Positions 1 through 7,775 of a stretch of 39,140 nucleotides of DNA are shown here, piece after piece (within the stretch, counting starts at the first letter, position 1; each line of letters opens with the position of its first letter). Origin of the DNA: a virus; the IMG/VR virus record IMGVR_UViG_3300049215_000778, positions 1 through 39,140 of that record. One strand, given 5' to 3'. The notes under the pieces are model-generated. The model worked only from the letters and a program-made list of their open reading frames with translations, did not search any database and was not told the DNA's origin. The translations under genes and the position numbers were made by a program.

Positions 1-384
1 CTAGTGGTGGAACACCAACTGCGCGAGCGCTTCGGCGAGGCCCGTCGCGCAGATGGTGGCGAGACCGATGATTGCGGCCATCTTCACATTGCTGATGCCG
101 TTGGAGAGTTCCACCGCGCGGATTCGACCTTCGTGCTCAGCGGTGGCTTTCTCCGCTCTGGCCAGGTCCGACTTGATGTGCTCGACCTCGTTGGTGACCT
201 TGCCGAGTTCCACAGCGGTTTTTCCGGCCTCGCCGCGCATGCCTCGCAACTCGGCCAAGATCTCGCCGTTCTCTTTCGAGTGGCGCTCGCCCTGTTGCTC
301 GACGAGTGTGACGACGACCTCAAGCATCTTCTCTTGCGATCCCTGAGCAGCCCGAAGATCGTCCTTCGTAGTTGGCGAACCCAT
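1..384 (-). CDS. Coiled-coil protein with C-terminal membrane segment (XhlA/holin-like)
   Basis: About 127 residues. The chosen ATG (384) follows an AGGAGGA sequence; an in-frame ATG further upstream would overlap the preceding gene and has no such signal. Residues 15-95 are charged and predicted coiled coil (many E, K and R, with repeats of the type ELGKVTNEVEHIKSDLARAE). The last 25 residues form one hydrophobic helix (MAAIIGLATICATGLAEALA) and a short tail. This layout is known from XhlA/hemolysin-type accessory holins and other small phage lysis proteins. It is the last gene seen in the late operon, where lysis genes are expected. The holin role is inferred from topology and position; no endolysin accompanies it in the window. 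Confidence 0.7.
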   Translation of the reverse strand: MGSPTTKDDLRAAQGSQEKMLEVVVTLVEQQGERHSKENGEILAELRGMRGEAGKTAVELGKVTNEVEHIKSDLARAEKATAEHEGRIRAVELSNGISNVKMAAIIGLATICATGLAEALAQLVFHH

Positions 385-392
385 GGGTCCTC

Positions 393-662
393 CTACTGGT
401 TGGAGACTTGCGAGCACCGGCCACCTTCGACGCAGGTCAGCAGCAGCTTCCCGTTGAGGTAGATGCTGGCCGCCGCGTTGCCTCGGAGCCGGGCCGCCTG
501 AGCGAGCGTGCGACAGGGGGCGGACTGATCGCAGTTGCTGACGCCGTCGCGTCCACGTTGGAAGTCGACGTAGAAGTTGAGGGTGCCGCCGCCAGCGTCA
601 GGCACATCGGCCTTCGCCGAACTCGCCAGCACCAGCAAGCTCAAACAGATCAGGAATCGCAT
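393..662 (-). CDS. Small secreted cysteine-containing protein
   Basis: About 89 residues from the ATG at 662, which has GAGG six bases upstream. An ATG at 674 overlaps the previous stop as ATGA and is an alternative start. It opens with a clear signal peptide (MRFLICLSLLVLASSAKA) and leaves a mature protein of about 70 residues with four cysteines. The mature start has the pattern YV-x-F-x(4)-G-x(3)-NC-x(4)-PC-x-TL-x-QA. That is close to the N-terminal signature of right-handed beta-helix proteins and to the protein encoded just upstream, but no helix repeats follow. The family is not recognised. It lies between the beta-helix gene and the holin-like gene and is probably co-transcribed with them. 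Confidence 0.65.
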   Translation of the reverse strand: MRFLICLSLLVLASSAKADVPDAGGGTLNFYVDFQRGRDGVSNCDQSAPCRTLAQAARLRGNAAASIYLNGKLLLTCVEGGRCSQVSNQ

Positions 663-670
663 GGTCATCC

Positions 671-2146
671 TCATTCCCAAATGCGGCTGAACTCGGTGGT
701 GTTCTGAACGCCGGACCGGAGTTGCGAGTAGGTTTTCGCGGTCGTGCCATCAACGGTGCCGTCGCCAGCGGCGCCCGTGAGGGTGCTGTCGGTGTCGATG
801 TTGATGAGCGCCGATTGCCTCGCGTACCAGCCGAAGCCGTTGGTGCAGGTGCCGGAGACAGCGAAGGGCAAGATGAGTGCGCCCTGAGCTGCGTGAACTC
901 CTGAGTTCACGCTCGTCGCGAAGCTGTAGCTGAGATTTAGAGTGCTCTGCCCGATCATGTTGACCAGGTAGGGGCTGTTGCCGCCCTCGGCGACGATCTC
1001 GTCAAAGTCGACTGTGAGATTGTTTCCGGCGCCGTTGATGGTGAGAATTCCGTTGGCGGTATTGCCTTCGAGAAACGAGAACTCGATGTAGCCGTTCGCG
1101 TTTCCATTCGCGGCGTAGCCAATCCCAAAATTTGCGCCGAAGGCCCAGCACGTATCCATGCCGATGACCGTGGGCGAGCCACTGCTTTGGTTCTCGGCAA
1201 AGGCGCTGATGCCGGCGCTCCCCGAAACGAGCTGAGGATAGAAGGCGCCAGCCGTGTGCAGGATGCCGGTCACGCCGTCGGTGTCGGTCGACTTCAGGAC
1301 GACATAGCGGAGCGCGATCGGCGCAACTTCATTGATCGAGGTAACGGGCCCCGTTGGGTTGTCGGCGTGGACGATCGCATTGGCGACGTTGGTGGCCGGT
1401 GCAGCGAGCTGACTCGCCCAGAGATTCACCGCCGGCTGAATCACCCGAAAGCTGGTGCCGCTCTTCGGAACGATCGCGAAGGCGTCGACCGTGGGAATGT
1501 AGGAGATCTGAGTAGCGGTGTTGTCGGTGATCACGCCCATGTTCGCGCGCATACGCCAGCGGGCTTGGGCGGGCGTGAGCGACTCCATCGAGTCGGCGCC
1601 GCTGAGGATCTCGATGTATTCGCCCTTGAAGGCGTGGGGCGTCCAGCCGGCCGCCGCTCGAACCACCGTTGCCGCAGCGAACGGATCAAACACGAACGCG
1701 CTGCCCGATGTAGCTGTGACCGGGGCGATTACCTGAGCCCAAGAGCCCTCGATGTGCAAATAGGCCTGAGCGTTGCCGATGGCGCCGGCGTTGTTGTCGA
1801 TGGTGAAGCCGCTGATCGAGTTGGCGCCGTCAACGAGGTCGTCCGATGGGGTGCCGGCGGGCACGTAGTAATCGGCAATGCCACCATCTGGAGCGCCGAG
1901 CATGTGAACCACGACGCCGGACTTGATCACCTTCGGGAGCTGGCCGAGTGCGTAGTTGAGCGTCGCGCAGGGCGTTGCTTGCACCTGGCAGTTGCCCGCG
2001 TTCGTGCCGCCAGGTCCGACGTAGAGGTCAGCGTTGGATGTGATCGGCGTCGAGCGAGAATCTCCGCCGGGCGACACGTACACCGCTGCGACGCTGAGGG
2101 CAATCAGCGTGCCGACGAAAGCCGAGATGAGCACTCCGCGTTTCAT
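671..2146 (-). CDS. Exported right-handed beta-helix protein
   Basis: 491 residues. The ATG at 2146 overlaps the upstream stop (TAATG) and has AGGAGA seven bases before it; longer in-frame readings run through the upstream gene and are rejected. The N-terminus is a signal peptide or anchor (MKRGVLISAFVGTLIALSVAA). Next comes the beta-helix entry motif DLYVGPGGTNAGNCQ followed by PCATLNYAL, and then a long region rich in G, N, T and V typical of pectate-lyase-like parallel beta-helices. Such folds serve in phage tailspikes and in surface polysaccharide binding or cleavage. A signal peptide is unusual for a virion protein, so it may instead be exported by the lysogen. No catalytic residues were identified. 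Confidence 0.8.
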   Translation of the reverse strand: MKRGVLISAFVGTLIALSVAAVYVSPGGDSRSTPITSNADLYVGPGGTNAGNCQVQATPCATLNYALGQLPKVIKSGVVVHMLGAPDGGIADYYVPAGTPSDDLVDGANSISGFTIDNNAGAIGNAQAYLHIEGSWAQVIAPVTATSGSAFVFDPFAAATVVRAAAGWTPHAFKGEYIEILSGADSMESLTPAQARWRMRANMGVITDNTATQISYIPTVDAFAIVPKSGTSFRVIQPAVNLWASQLAAPATNVANAIVHADNPTGPVTSINEVAPIALRYVVLKSTDTDGVTGILHTAGAFYPQLVSGSAGISAFAENQSSGSPTVIGMDTCWAFGANFGIGYAANGNANGYIEFSFLEGNTANGILTINGAGNNLTVDFDEIVAEGGNSPYLVNMIGQSTLNLSYSFATSVNSGVHAAQGALILPFAVSGTCTNGFGWYARQSALINIDTDSTLTGAAGDGTVDGTTAKTYSQLRSGVQNTTEFSRIWE

Positions 2147-2541
2147 TAGTCGGTCTCCTGGTAGCGAGTGCCGGAGCCGCTCGTCTGAGCAACGGAAGCG
2201 ATGCAATAGAGCGTGAGGGTCGGCCCTAATGACGCCGTGTAGGTCGCCTTCGGTGCCACCTCCATTCCGGTGTTGGCGGTCACGCTCGAATCGAAGCCGC
2301 AATAGAGCGAGACACCGCCTTGATTCTGGACGGTGATATTGGTGCGACTGCCGAGAGGGCTGGCTGGGATCGGCGTTGCGCTGGTGAGCACCAGCACCTC
2401 GCCGTAGGTCGCAGCATGGGCGCCCTCGGCCGAGACCGTCTGGCGCAGATACTTGTCGGTGCCGGCCGAAGCGTCGCGAACCGGAAGGACGCACAGCGCC
2501 AGAGTTGCGAAGGCGAAGAGTGCAAATCGACGAATGGACAT
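2146..2541 (-). CDS. Small secreted protein of unknown function
   Basis: 131 residues. The ATG at 2541 is preceded by CAGGAG at good spacing and, just upstream, by a GC hairpin. The signal peptide is clear (MSIRRFALFAFATLALCVLP, then VRDASA and a cleavage site before GTDKYL). The mature part is beta-rich with two later cysteines (YCGF and YCIAS) that could form a disulfide. It resembles small beta-sandwich accessory proteins encoded near phage tail fibres, but no family was recognised. It is the first gene of the exported cassette and overlaps the beta-helix gene as TAATG, so the two are probably translated together. Confidence 0.8.
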   Translation of the reverse strand: MSIRRFALFAFATLALCVLPVRDASAGTDKYLRQTVSAEGAHAATYGEVLVLTSATPIPASPLGSRTNITVQNQGGVSLYCGFDSSVTANTGMEVAPKATYTASLGPTLTLYCIASVAQTSGSGTRYQETD

Positions 2542-2552
2542 GACGACTCCTG

Positions 2553-2568
2553 GGCTCTGTTCGGAGCC
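2553..2568 (-). promoter_or_regulatory. Leader hairpin upstream of the secreted-protein gene
   Basis: On the minus strand this reads GGCTC-CGAACA-GAGCC, a 5-bp stem with a 6-base loop, followed directly by CAGGAG and the ATG at 2541. The same arrangement occurs before the sheath, capsid, decoration and scaffold genes. It has no U-run, so it is not a standard terminator. Confidence 0.55.
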
Positions 2569-2631
2569 AAAGGGTTATTGGGATCAGTCAGCGAGGTCGG
2601 CTAGGCTTCGCGAAAATCTGGGAGGTCGAGA

Positions 2632-3138
2632 ATGAGGGACTGGGTGATCATGGGGCTGGTGGCGTTGGTCGGATGCAGCAATGGCGGCGGTTCGAGCTCG
2701 AGCGGCAAGCAATTGGTGTGGGTCGACAAGACAGGCGCCGAAGTTGGGCCGGGTGACAATGTCTCTGACCCGGTCTTCACGCTGGCCACCTACGTCGATT
2801 CCTCTGGAGCGATTTGGACCTTGGATGCCGAAACAGGAGAACCGACAAACACCGTCCGCAAGACCGCTCTCTATTCGGACTCGGGCTGCTCCTCGGGCCA
2901 GTTCGTAATTCCGCCCGTTCCTCGTGTGCCGTTTCTGCTCGGGACTGATCCCACCATCTACGTCAGGCCCGATGATCTAACTCTCTCGACTCAAGCCGCC
3001 CTCTTCCAAAAAAACAGCGATGGCTCGTGTTCTTCGGCAGGAAGCAACGCGCAACTTGTGGTCGAGGTGTCGAAGTTGAAGACCGTTTCGTCTCCGTCTC
3101 TGCCCTTCGCCCCTCCTCTGCACCGAGAGCTTCGCTAA
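2632..3138 (+). CDS. Putative lipoprotein, accessory (moron) gene
   Basis: 168 residues from the ATG at 2632, which has GGGAGG seven bases upstream. It is the only plus-strand gene in the first 24 kb. The N-terminus MRDWVIMGLVALVGC is a short lipoprotein signal with an L-V-G-C lipobox (Cys15), followed by a Gly/Ser linker. The rest is a soluble region with two more cysteines close to each other and no recognised domain. Its composition looks lower in GC than its neighbours. Its stop overlaps the convergent fibre stop. Opposite strand, lipoprotein signal and composition together suggest a lysogenic-conversion gene expressed from its own promoter, perhaps for surface modification or superinfection exclusion. 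That role is inferred. Confidence 0.7.
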   Translation: MRDWVIMGLVALVGCSNGGGSSSSGKQLVWVDKTGAEVGPGDNVSDPVFTLATYVDSSGAIWTLDAETGEPTNTVRKTALYSDSGCSSGQFVIPPVPRVPFLLGTDPTIYVRPDDLTLSTQAALFQKNSDGSCSSAGSNAQLVVEVSKLKTVSSPSLPFAPPLHRELR

Positions 3139-4331
3139 CTCTTGAGGGCGAGGATGTACCAGCCGGCGTAACCAGCTCCGCCATCGGCAATGAGCGAAGT
3201 GCTCCCGGTTCCACCGAGGTAAACGAGCAAATAGGTGTGTGGAGTCGATCCGACGTTGGTATCGACGTACATATCGCCCGGCTGAGGTGCGCTTGGTGGC
3301 CCAGAGTGAGAGCCGACGTTGATCGCACCTCGCGTGCCGTTGGATTCGAACTCTCCGCCCGGACCGGTGGTTGAACCACCGTGCACGCCAGCTCCGCTGC
3401 CCGACGTTTCTCCGACGACTCCAGCGGCCGAGCCACCTCCGACGAACTCGCCACCGATGCCGTTGGGGCTGGTGCCTTGAACGCCCGTGCCTGTGCCGGC
3501 CGCGTTGCCAACGACACCAGCGCCGCCGCCCGAACCACCGTTGCCGATCACGCCGGCACCCGTGGTGCTCGCGCCTCCGCTGCCGATCACGCCCGAGCCA
3601 TTGCCCGTGCCGGTGCCGGCGACGCCGAAAGAGTTTCCACCGCCGCCGGTTCCCTGCACGCCAGGTGCGCCATGGGCACCACCGGTGCCCTGCACGCCAA
3701 CACCGCCGCCCGGGCCACCCGTGCCAGTCACGCCGTTGCCGGTTCCAGTGCCGGCGCCATTGACGCCTGGTCCGTTCGGAGTTCCACCAGTGCCCTGGAC
3801 GCCAGGAGCCGAACCGGTGCCACCCGTTCCGTTGACGCCCGGCCCGCTGCCAAGCGCAGCGCCTTCGACGCCGGCACCTGTGCCCTCGCCGTCGCCGTGC
3901 ACGCCAGGGCCATTGGGAGAACCGCCCTCGCCGAGCACGCCGGGAGCGCTGCTGCCTCCACCCGTGCCGGTCACTCCGGCGCCAGTGCCGCTCGGGTCGC
4001 CCTGCCCCTCCACGCCAGCATTGGTGCCCTTGCCCTGACCGAAGACACCTCGGCCGTTTGCTCCGCCGCCCGTGCCCTGCACGCCACTGCCGCTGGTTGG
4101 GCCGCCCGTGCCGTTGAATCCAGCGTTTGAGCCGGTCGCGGTCGCGTGCTGCCCAGCGGTGAAATTGTTGTCGGCGTTGGTCTTCGCTGAGTTGGCACTT
4201 GCCGCCGCAGCGTTGTCGGCCACTTCCTTGATCGACTGCACGACGCTGAGCGCGTTGCGCTGGTCTCCATCGGTCGGGATGTCGATCACCGCATGGGGCG
4301 TCGACGGGTTCGGCGTGTAGGTTCCAGCCAT
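3135..4331 (-). CDS. Glycine-rich repeat tail fibre
   Basis: 398 residues with AGGAG before the ATG. Residues 1-70 are a non-repetitive, partly alpha-helical head (VVQSIKEVADNAAAASANSAKT) that probably docks to the baseplate. The middle holds about twenty units of the form GxGVxGxGG with 11-13 residue spacing, such as GPGVNGTGG and APGVQGTGG. The last units change to GGEF. The C-terminal 60 residues are a compact tip (GDMYVDTNVG, ending WYILALKS). Repeats of this kind form extended trimeric or beta-helical shafts in phage fibres and bacterial surface proteins. Its place directly after the gpI-like baseplate gene fits the main receptor-binding fibre. No separate fibre chaperone is seen next to it. 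Confidence 0.85.
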   Translation of the reverse strand: MAGTYTPNPSTPHAVIDIPTDGDQRNALSVVQSIKEVADNAAAASANSAKTNADNNFTAGQHATATGSNAGFNGTGGPTSGSGVQGTGGGANGRGVFGQGKGTNAGVEGQGDPSGTGAGVTGTGGGSSAPGVLGEGGSPNGPGVHGDGEGTGAGVEGAALGSGPGVNGTGGTGSAPGVQGTGGTPNGPGVNGAGTGTGNGVTGTGGPGGGVGVQGTGGAHGAPGVQGTGGGGNSFGVAGTGTGNGSGVIGSGGASTTGAGVIGNGGSGGGAGVVGNAAGTGTGVQGTSPNGIGGEFVGGGSAAGVVGETSGSGAGVHGGSTTGPGGEFESNGTRGAINVGSHSGPPSAPQPGDMYVDTNVGSTPHTYLLVYLGGTGSTSLIADGGAGYAGWYILALKS

Positions 4332-4346
4332 GGTCTCTCCTGGGCT

Positions 4347-5252
4347 CTAGAAATCGGGGTGGTAGACCGCTTGCGCATCGCCACCCCAGACTTCGGGCGT
4401 GCCGATCTCGGTCCACGTCACGTGGTTGTCGGTGGTGGTGGCGCCGCTGCCGGTGTTCCAACTCGGCTCGGAGCCGCCCGTCTTGAGGTCACCCGTAATG
4501 GCGGTGATCTGGAACTCATGGCCTGGTGCGCCTGGCGGAATGATCGTTTGGCCGAGCTGCATCACCGTCGACGCGGGATAGGTCGTCCAGGGCCAGAACT
4601 GAGGGAATGGGTAGCCCCAAGTTCCTCCGGTGGTCACGGCAATGATGCTGTTGCACTTGGCCCAACCGGGAATCCACTTCCTGATCAGCCTGAACAGCGA
4701 CTTGATGACGTCGCTGTTCGATGCTGGCGTGAACGGCGACCATGCCGTCGGCGAGGTCGGGAAAGTTGGAAGCTGGCCGACCGGAAAGAACAGGTCGAAC
4801 CAATTCCATAGGCCGCCTGTGAACCAAGAGCCCGACGGCAGCGCCGTGATCACCAAGTTGCGCGAGCCGTCGAGGCTGTACTGCTTCCCCAACGGAGTGA
4901 GGATCAGACAGGTGCGATAGCCCGCGTCGTAGAGGGCTTGCAGCAGCCCGTTTGCAGATCCTGCGGTGGCCCAGCTCGACCAAGCGGCCAGCAAGCGACC
5001 CAAGTAGGAAGAGTCCGACTCGTTCGAGGTCTGGTTGGAGTTGTAGGGCGAGCCCCGGTTGATCTCGCGGTCTCCGCCGATGCCGTCGAGGCCGTCGCTC
5101 GGAGCCTTGGTGGGAAACCTCGCCTGCACCGCTGCCTTCGTGCGATCGCGAAGCGCGTCCAGGCTGTCGCCCAGGCTGGTGAGGTACTGGGCCCAGACAG
5201 TTCTCTGGAGAGAGGTCGGAACGACCCCGCTGAGGAAGTCTCGGAATGGCAT
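4347..5252 (-). CDS. Baseplate-to-fibre protein, gpI/Mu gp48-like
   Basis: 301 residues. The N-terminal 120 residues (FLSGVVPTSLQ, QYLTSLGDSLDALRDR, LGRLLAAWSSWATAGSANGL, LLQALYDAGY) have the look of the P2 gpI/Mu gp48 group, which forms the outer part of the baseplate wedge and carries the tail fibre. The C-terminal half is rich in aromatic residues and probably beta-structured, unlike the short classical members, so it may be an added domain. It lies four bases downstream of the gpJ-like gene and directly upstream of the fibre, the canonical place. Confidence 0.8.
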   Translation of the reverse strand: MPFRDFLSGVVPTSLQRTVWAQYLTSLGDSLDALRDRTKAAVQARFPTKAPSDGLDGIGGDREINRGSPYNSNQTSNESDSSYLGRLLAAWSSWATAGSANGLLQALYDAGYRTCLILTPLGKQYSLDGSRNLVITALPSGSWFTGGLWNWFDLFFPVGQLPTFPTSPTAWSPFTPASNSDVIKSLFRLIRKWIPGWAKCNSIIAVTTGGTWGYPFPQFWPWTTYPASTVMQLGQTIIPPGAPGHEFQITAITGDLKTGGSEPSWNTGSGATTTDNHVTWTEIGTPEVWGGDAQAVYHPDF

Positions 5253-5255
5253 GGG

Positions 5256-6614
5256 CTACACCGGCACCGTGGCGAGGGTGAGCGCGAGCTGGGCAACCTG
5301 ATTGGCGGAGAGCACCGTGTCGGTAACCGGAGCCGTCACCACCACGTTGACCACGCCCTGGGCGTCGGCCAGGTACCTGATGATCTCGGCGAGGTAGACG
5401 GTGCCGCCGATCGGGATGCTCGAGAAGTAGCCCTGAAGGTTGGCGGTGGCTTGTGCGGTGGCCGCGTCCTGCTGCCCGCTGGTGACATAGATGGTGGCCG
5501 TCACCGCAACCGACAGCGCCGCTGCGCTCTGAACCGAACTGATGGCCGGCACAGGCTCGCGCTGGGCGATGTAGGCCGCCACCGCCGAAACCGTGGTGCC
5601 ATCGGTTGGTCCGTCGGGAGTGGCTAGGACGACGTCGACTTGGCCGGCGACGGTGGGGTCGGTTCGCACAACCGTGCGGGTCACGATCGGCGCCGCCGTG
5701 CGAGCCCAGAGATCGTAGACGTTCGACGTGGGCGCCACTCCCAGCGAAGGCCAGCGAGCCTGGCACCTCGAGCGCAAAGCGTCGTCGGTCTCCTGATCGG
5801 CTCCGCTCGAAGTGATCCAACTCGTGTTGAAGCTGTACGTGTCGCCGTTGGTGAAGGTGCCGGCGAACGCGAGCGTCAGCCCCGTTGCCGCAACGAGCCC
5901 GGTGAAGCTGGCGACGATGGTCTGGTCGGCGCTGAAGCTCACTCCGCCATCGGTGCTGTATTGGAAGGTGCCGACGCCGGTTCCACCCGACTTCGTAATC
6001 TTGGCGATCACGCTGGAGTTGACCGAAGGCGTGCCCGTGGGCGTCGTCGTCCCTGAGCCGGCGCCGCCGTGGGCCACCGCTCCGATCTGCACGGGGTTGT
6101 TGACCGTCACTCCTGGCAGAGGCGTCGCCAAGACGGTGACCGTGTTGGCTGGCGCGTTGCCCTGGCTCCCTGGGTTCTGCGCCTGCACCGAAAGAGTCAG
6201 CGTGCCGCCCATCGACAGCGTGCCGCCCGTGGTGTTCACGTAAATCTGGCCGCTGGTGCTCTTGAAGAAGAGCTGACCGGCGACGATGGTGAACGGGCCG
6301 GCGGTGGCCGCAGCGGTGAGTACCACCTTGCCCTTGGTGAAGGCGGAGGGGTTGCGAGTCAGCCCATAGATGTCGCTCGCCAGGAGCGTCAGCCAGTCGC
6401 CCGAGGCGTAGCCCAGGAAGCCGCCGGCTGCGATGGTGGACACAAGAGAGGTGAGGTCCGAGAGCGCCTTGGAGACTGCCTCGACGATGGTTCGCCCTGC
6501 ACTCCCAGGAATCCAGTCGGTGACCGGGAAGAGCTTCGCCTGAAGCGAAGCCAAGAGCCCGGCCTTCTCCTGGTCTGGCGTTTCGGGAGTGGTGAGGTCT
6601 TCGAGAGTGGACAT
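5256..6614 (-). CDS. Baseplate wedge protein, gpJ/Mu gp47-like
   Basis: 452 residues, longer than Mu gp47 (about 360). The Baseplate_J pattern is clear: an N-terminal helical part with FPVTDWIPGSAGRTIVEAVSKAL and GDWLTLLASDIYGLTR, the motif GSQGNAPANTVTVL, and later LGVAPTSNVYDLWARTAAP followed by VRTDPTVAGQVDVVLATPDG. An inserted stretch around residues 200-270 looks like a small beta domain. The protein forms the conserved wedge of the contractile baseplate with the gp25-like and gpI-like neighbours. All three genes are separated by only three or four bases. Confidence 0.9.
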   Translation of the reverse strand: MSTLEDLTTPETPDQEKAGLLASLQAKLFPVTDWIPGSAGRTIVEAVSKALSDLTSLVSTIAAGGFLGYASGDWLTLLASDIYGLTRNPSAFTKGKVVLTAAATAGPFTIVAGQLFFKSTSGQIYVNTTGGTLSMGGTLTLSVQAQNPGSQGNAPANTVTVLATPLPGVTVNNPVQIGAVAHGGAGSGTTTPTGTPSVNSSVIAKITKSGGTGVGTFQYSTDGGVSFSADQTIVASFTGLVAATGLTLAFAGTFTNGDTYSFNTSWITSSGADQETDDALRSRCQARWPSLGVAPTSNVYDLWARTAAPIVTRTVVRTDPTVAGQVDVVLATPDGPTDGTTVSAVAAYIAQREPVPAISSVQSAAALSVAVTATIYVTSGQQDAATAQATANLQGYFSSIPIGGTVYLAEIIRYLADAQGVVNVVVTAPVTDTVLSANQVAQLALTLATVPV

Positions 6615-6617
6615 GGT

Positions 6618-7085
6618 CTATTGGACCGTGGGTGTGGCGTTGAGCAGATCGACCGTGACCTGGCTGACGCTCAGCACCAGCGTGAAGGGCCCCGCCACCG
6701 TCTGGCATCGGAGCGTGATCGACAGGCAAAACGAACTCGAGTTGAAGGTCACCGAGGCCGACGCCGTGCGCACCCGAGGATCTTTCAGTGCCTCAGCCTG
6801 CACGTCCGACGCGATGCGAGGCAGATCGTTGCTGCTGAGCGACGCGTTGAGATAGTCGCGGATGTCGGTGCCGTAGCTCGGGTCATAGAAGAGGCCTCCG
6901 CGAGGAGTCTCGAGCCGACGGGCGATGGCTTGGCCGAGATTGGCAATGCCGCTCACCAGCACAAAGTGAGGATCAAGATCGGGCAGCGAAGAGATATCGG
7001 TCCCGAGCGGATCGGCTCCAGTGGGTGTAGCGACATCGGGAGACGAGGAGTCCCCGAGGCCGACGAATGGAACTGGAGTACCCAT
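6618..7085 (-). CDS. Baseplate wedge protein, gp25/Mu gp46-like
   Basis: 155 residues. The central part (LVSGIANLGQAIARRLETPRG followed by YDPSYGTDIRDYLNASL and a segment ending in VQAEALKDPRV) matches the GPW/gp25-type baseplate wedge pattern, in which a first block around RL-x-TP-G is followed by YG-x-D-x-R-x-L. The first 40 residues are low-complexity and rich in P, D and S. It lies directly before the gpJ-like gene, as in P2, Mu and T4-like baseplates. Its role is to initiate sheath polymerisation from the wedge. Confidence 0.8.
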   Translation of the reverse strand: MGTPVPFVGLGDSSSPDVATPTGADPLGTDISSLPDLDPHFVLVSGIANLGQAIARRLETPRGGLFYDPSYGTDIRDYLNASLSSNDLPRIASDVQAEALKDPRVRTASASVTFNSSSFCLSITLRCQTVAGPFTLVLSVSQVTVDLLNATPTVQ

Positions 7086-7088
7086 GGG

Positions 7089-7769
7089 TCAGGTGATGAC
7101 GTTCCCTGCTAGATCTTTGATGGCGCTCGGCGTGAGCGTGTACAGCACACCAGGCAAATCGCTGGCGGTGGTCAGGTCGACGGTGTCAGGCGCCACGGTG
7201 GCCACGCTCGAGACCGCGAGGGTCCCACCGGCCCAAGTGATCGCGTAGTTGGCAGGGTTCAGGGCGTCATCGCTGGCGCCGGAAGAGACCTGCTTCGCCG
7301 GTTTCGAGAACGCCACTCGGAGACGCGTGCTCGACTGAGGTTGCGCGCTGAGCAGCTTGAAGGTCACGCCCGTGACCGTGAAGCTCGCCGAAGCCGCTGC
7401 GTTGCCAGCGCCACTCACGTCATCGCGCACGGTGTTCTTCGCCACCGCGACCGAGAAGCTTCCGCCGGTCCTGAACTCACCCGAGACGCCGAGCGAGACC
7501 GTCGAGCTGCCCTCGGTGAGTTGCACATCGGTGACCGACATCGACTCGCCAGCCGGCGGCGTGATCGCGTAGTTGGCGGGATTCCTCGCATCGTCATCTC
7601 CAAGCAGGCCCAAGCCGTTCGGGCAACTCCACGAGAGCACCAGTCGACCGCCGACCATCGCCGCCGAAACCAGCGTCGGCCCAGGCGCGCCGCCATAGCT
7701 CGTGAACCCGTAGCTCGGCGAGGTGAGGCTGGTGAGCGATTGGCTATAGCTCTGGAAGGTCTGAGCCAT
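7089..7769 (-). CDS. Virion protein with two tandem Ig-like domains
   Basis: 226 residues. Two related domains of about 100 residues follow a 30-residue head. Each contains a near-identical D-x-A-x-NPANYAIT motif (DDARNPANYAIT and DDALNPANYAIT) and a comparable beta-strand pattern, as in SbsA-type Ig-like domains. Such domains decorate phage tails and may bind cell-surface sugars. The gene lies between the unrecognised 307-residue protein and the gp25-like wedge gene, a position with no counterpart in Mu, so it looks like an accessory baseplate or fibre component. Function beyond the fold is inferred. Confidence 0.75.
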   Translation of the reverse strand: MAQTFQSYSQSLTSLTSPSYGFTSYGGAPGPTLVSAAMVGGRLVLSWSCPNGLGLLGDDDARNPANYAITPPAGESMSVTDVQLTEGSSTVSLGVSGEFRTGGSFSVAVAKNTVRDDVSGAGNAAASASFTVTGVTFKLLSAQPQSSTRLRVAFSKPAKQVSSGASDDALNPANYAITWAGGTLAVSSVATVAPDTVDLTTASDLPGVLYTLTPSAIKDLAGNVIT

Positions 7770-7775
7770 GGAGAG

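Noticed and set aside
1-384. Endolysin or Rz-type spanin at the left end
   Set aside because: No peptidoglycan hydrolase motif and no lipoprotein/spanin pair were seen; only a coiled-coil membrane protein is supported.
1187-2149. 320-codon plus-strand frame opposite the beta-helix gene
   Set aside because: It is antisense to a gene with a signal peptide and a clear motif; its sequence is low-complexity and Arg/Gly-rich, as expected for a mirror frame in GC-rich DNA.
4516-6729. 737-codon minus-strand frame across the baseplate genes
   Set aside because: It lies in another frame of the gpJ- and gpI-like genes and is full of R, H and G with no motif; the baseplate proteins explain the DNA.
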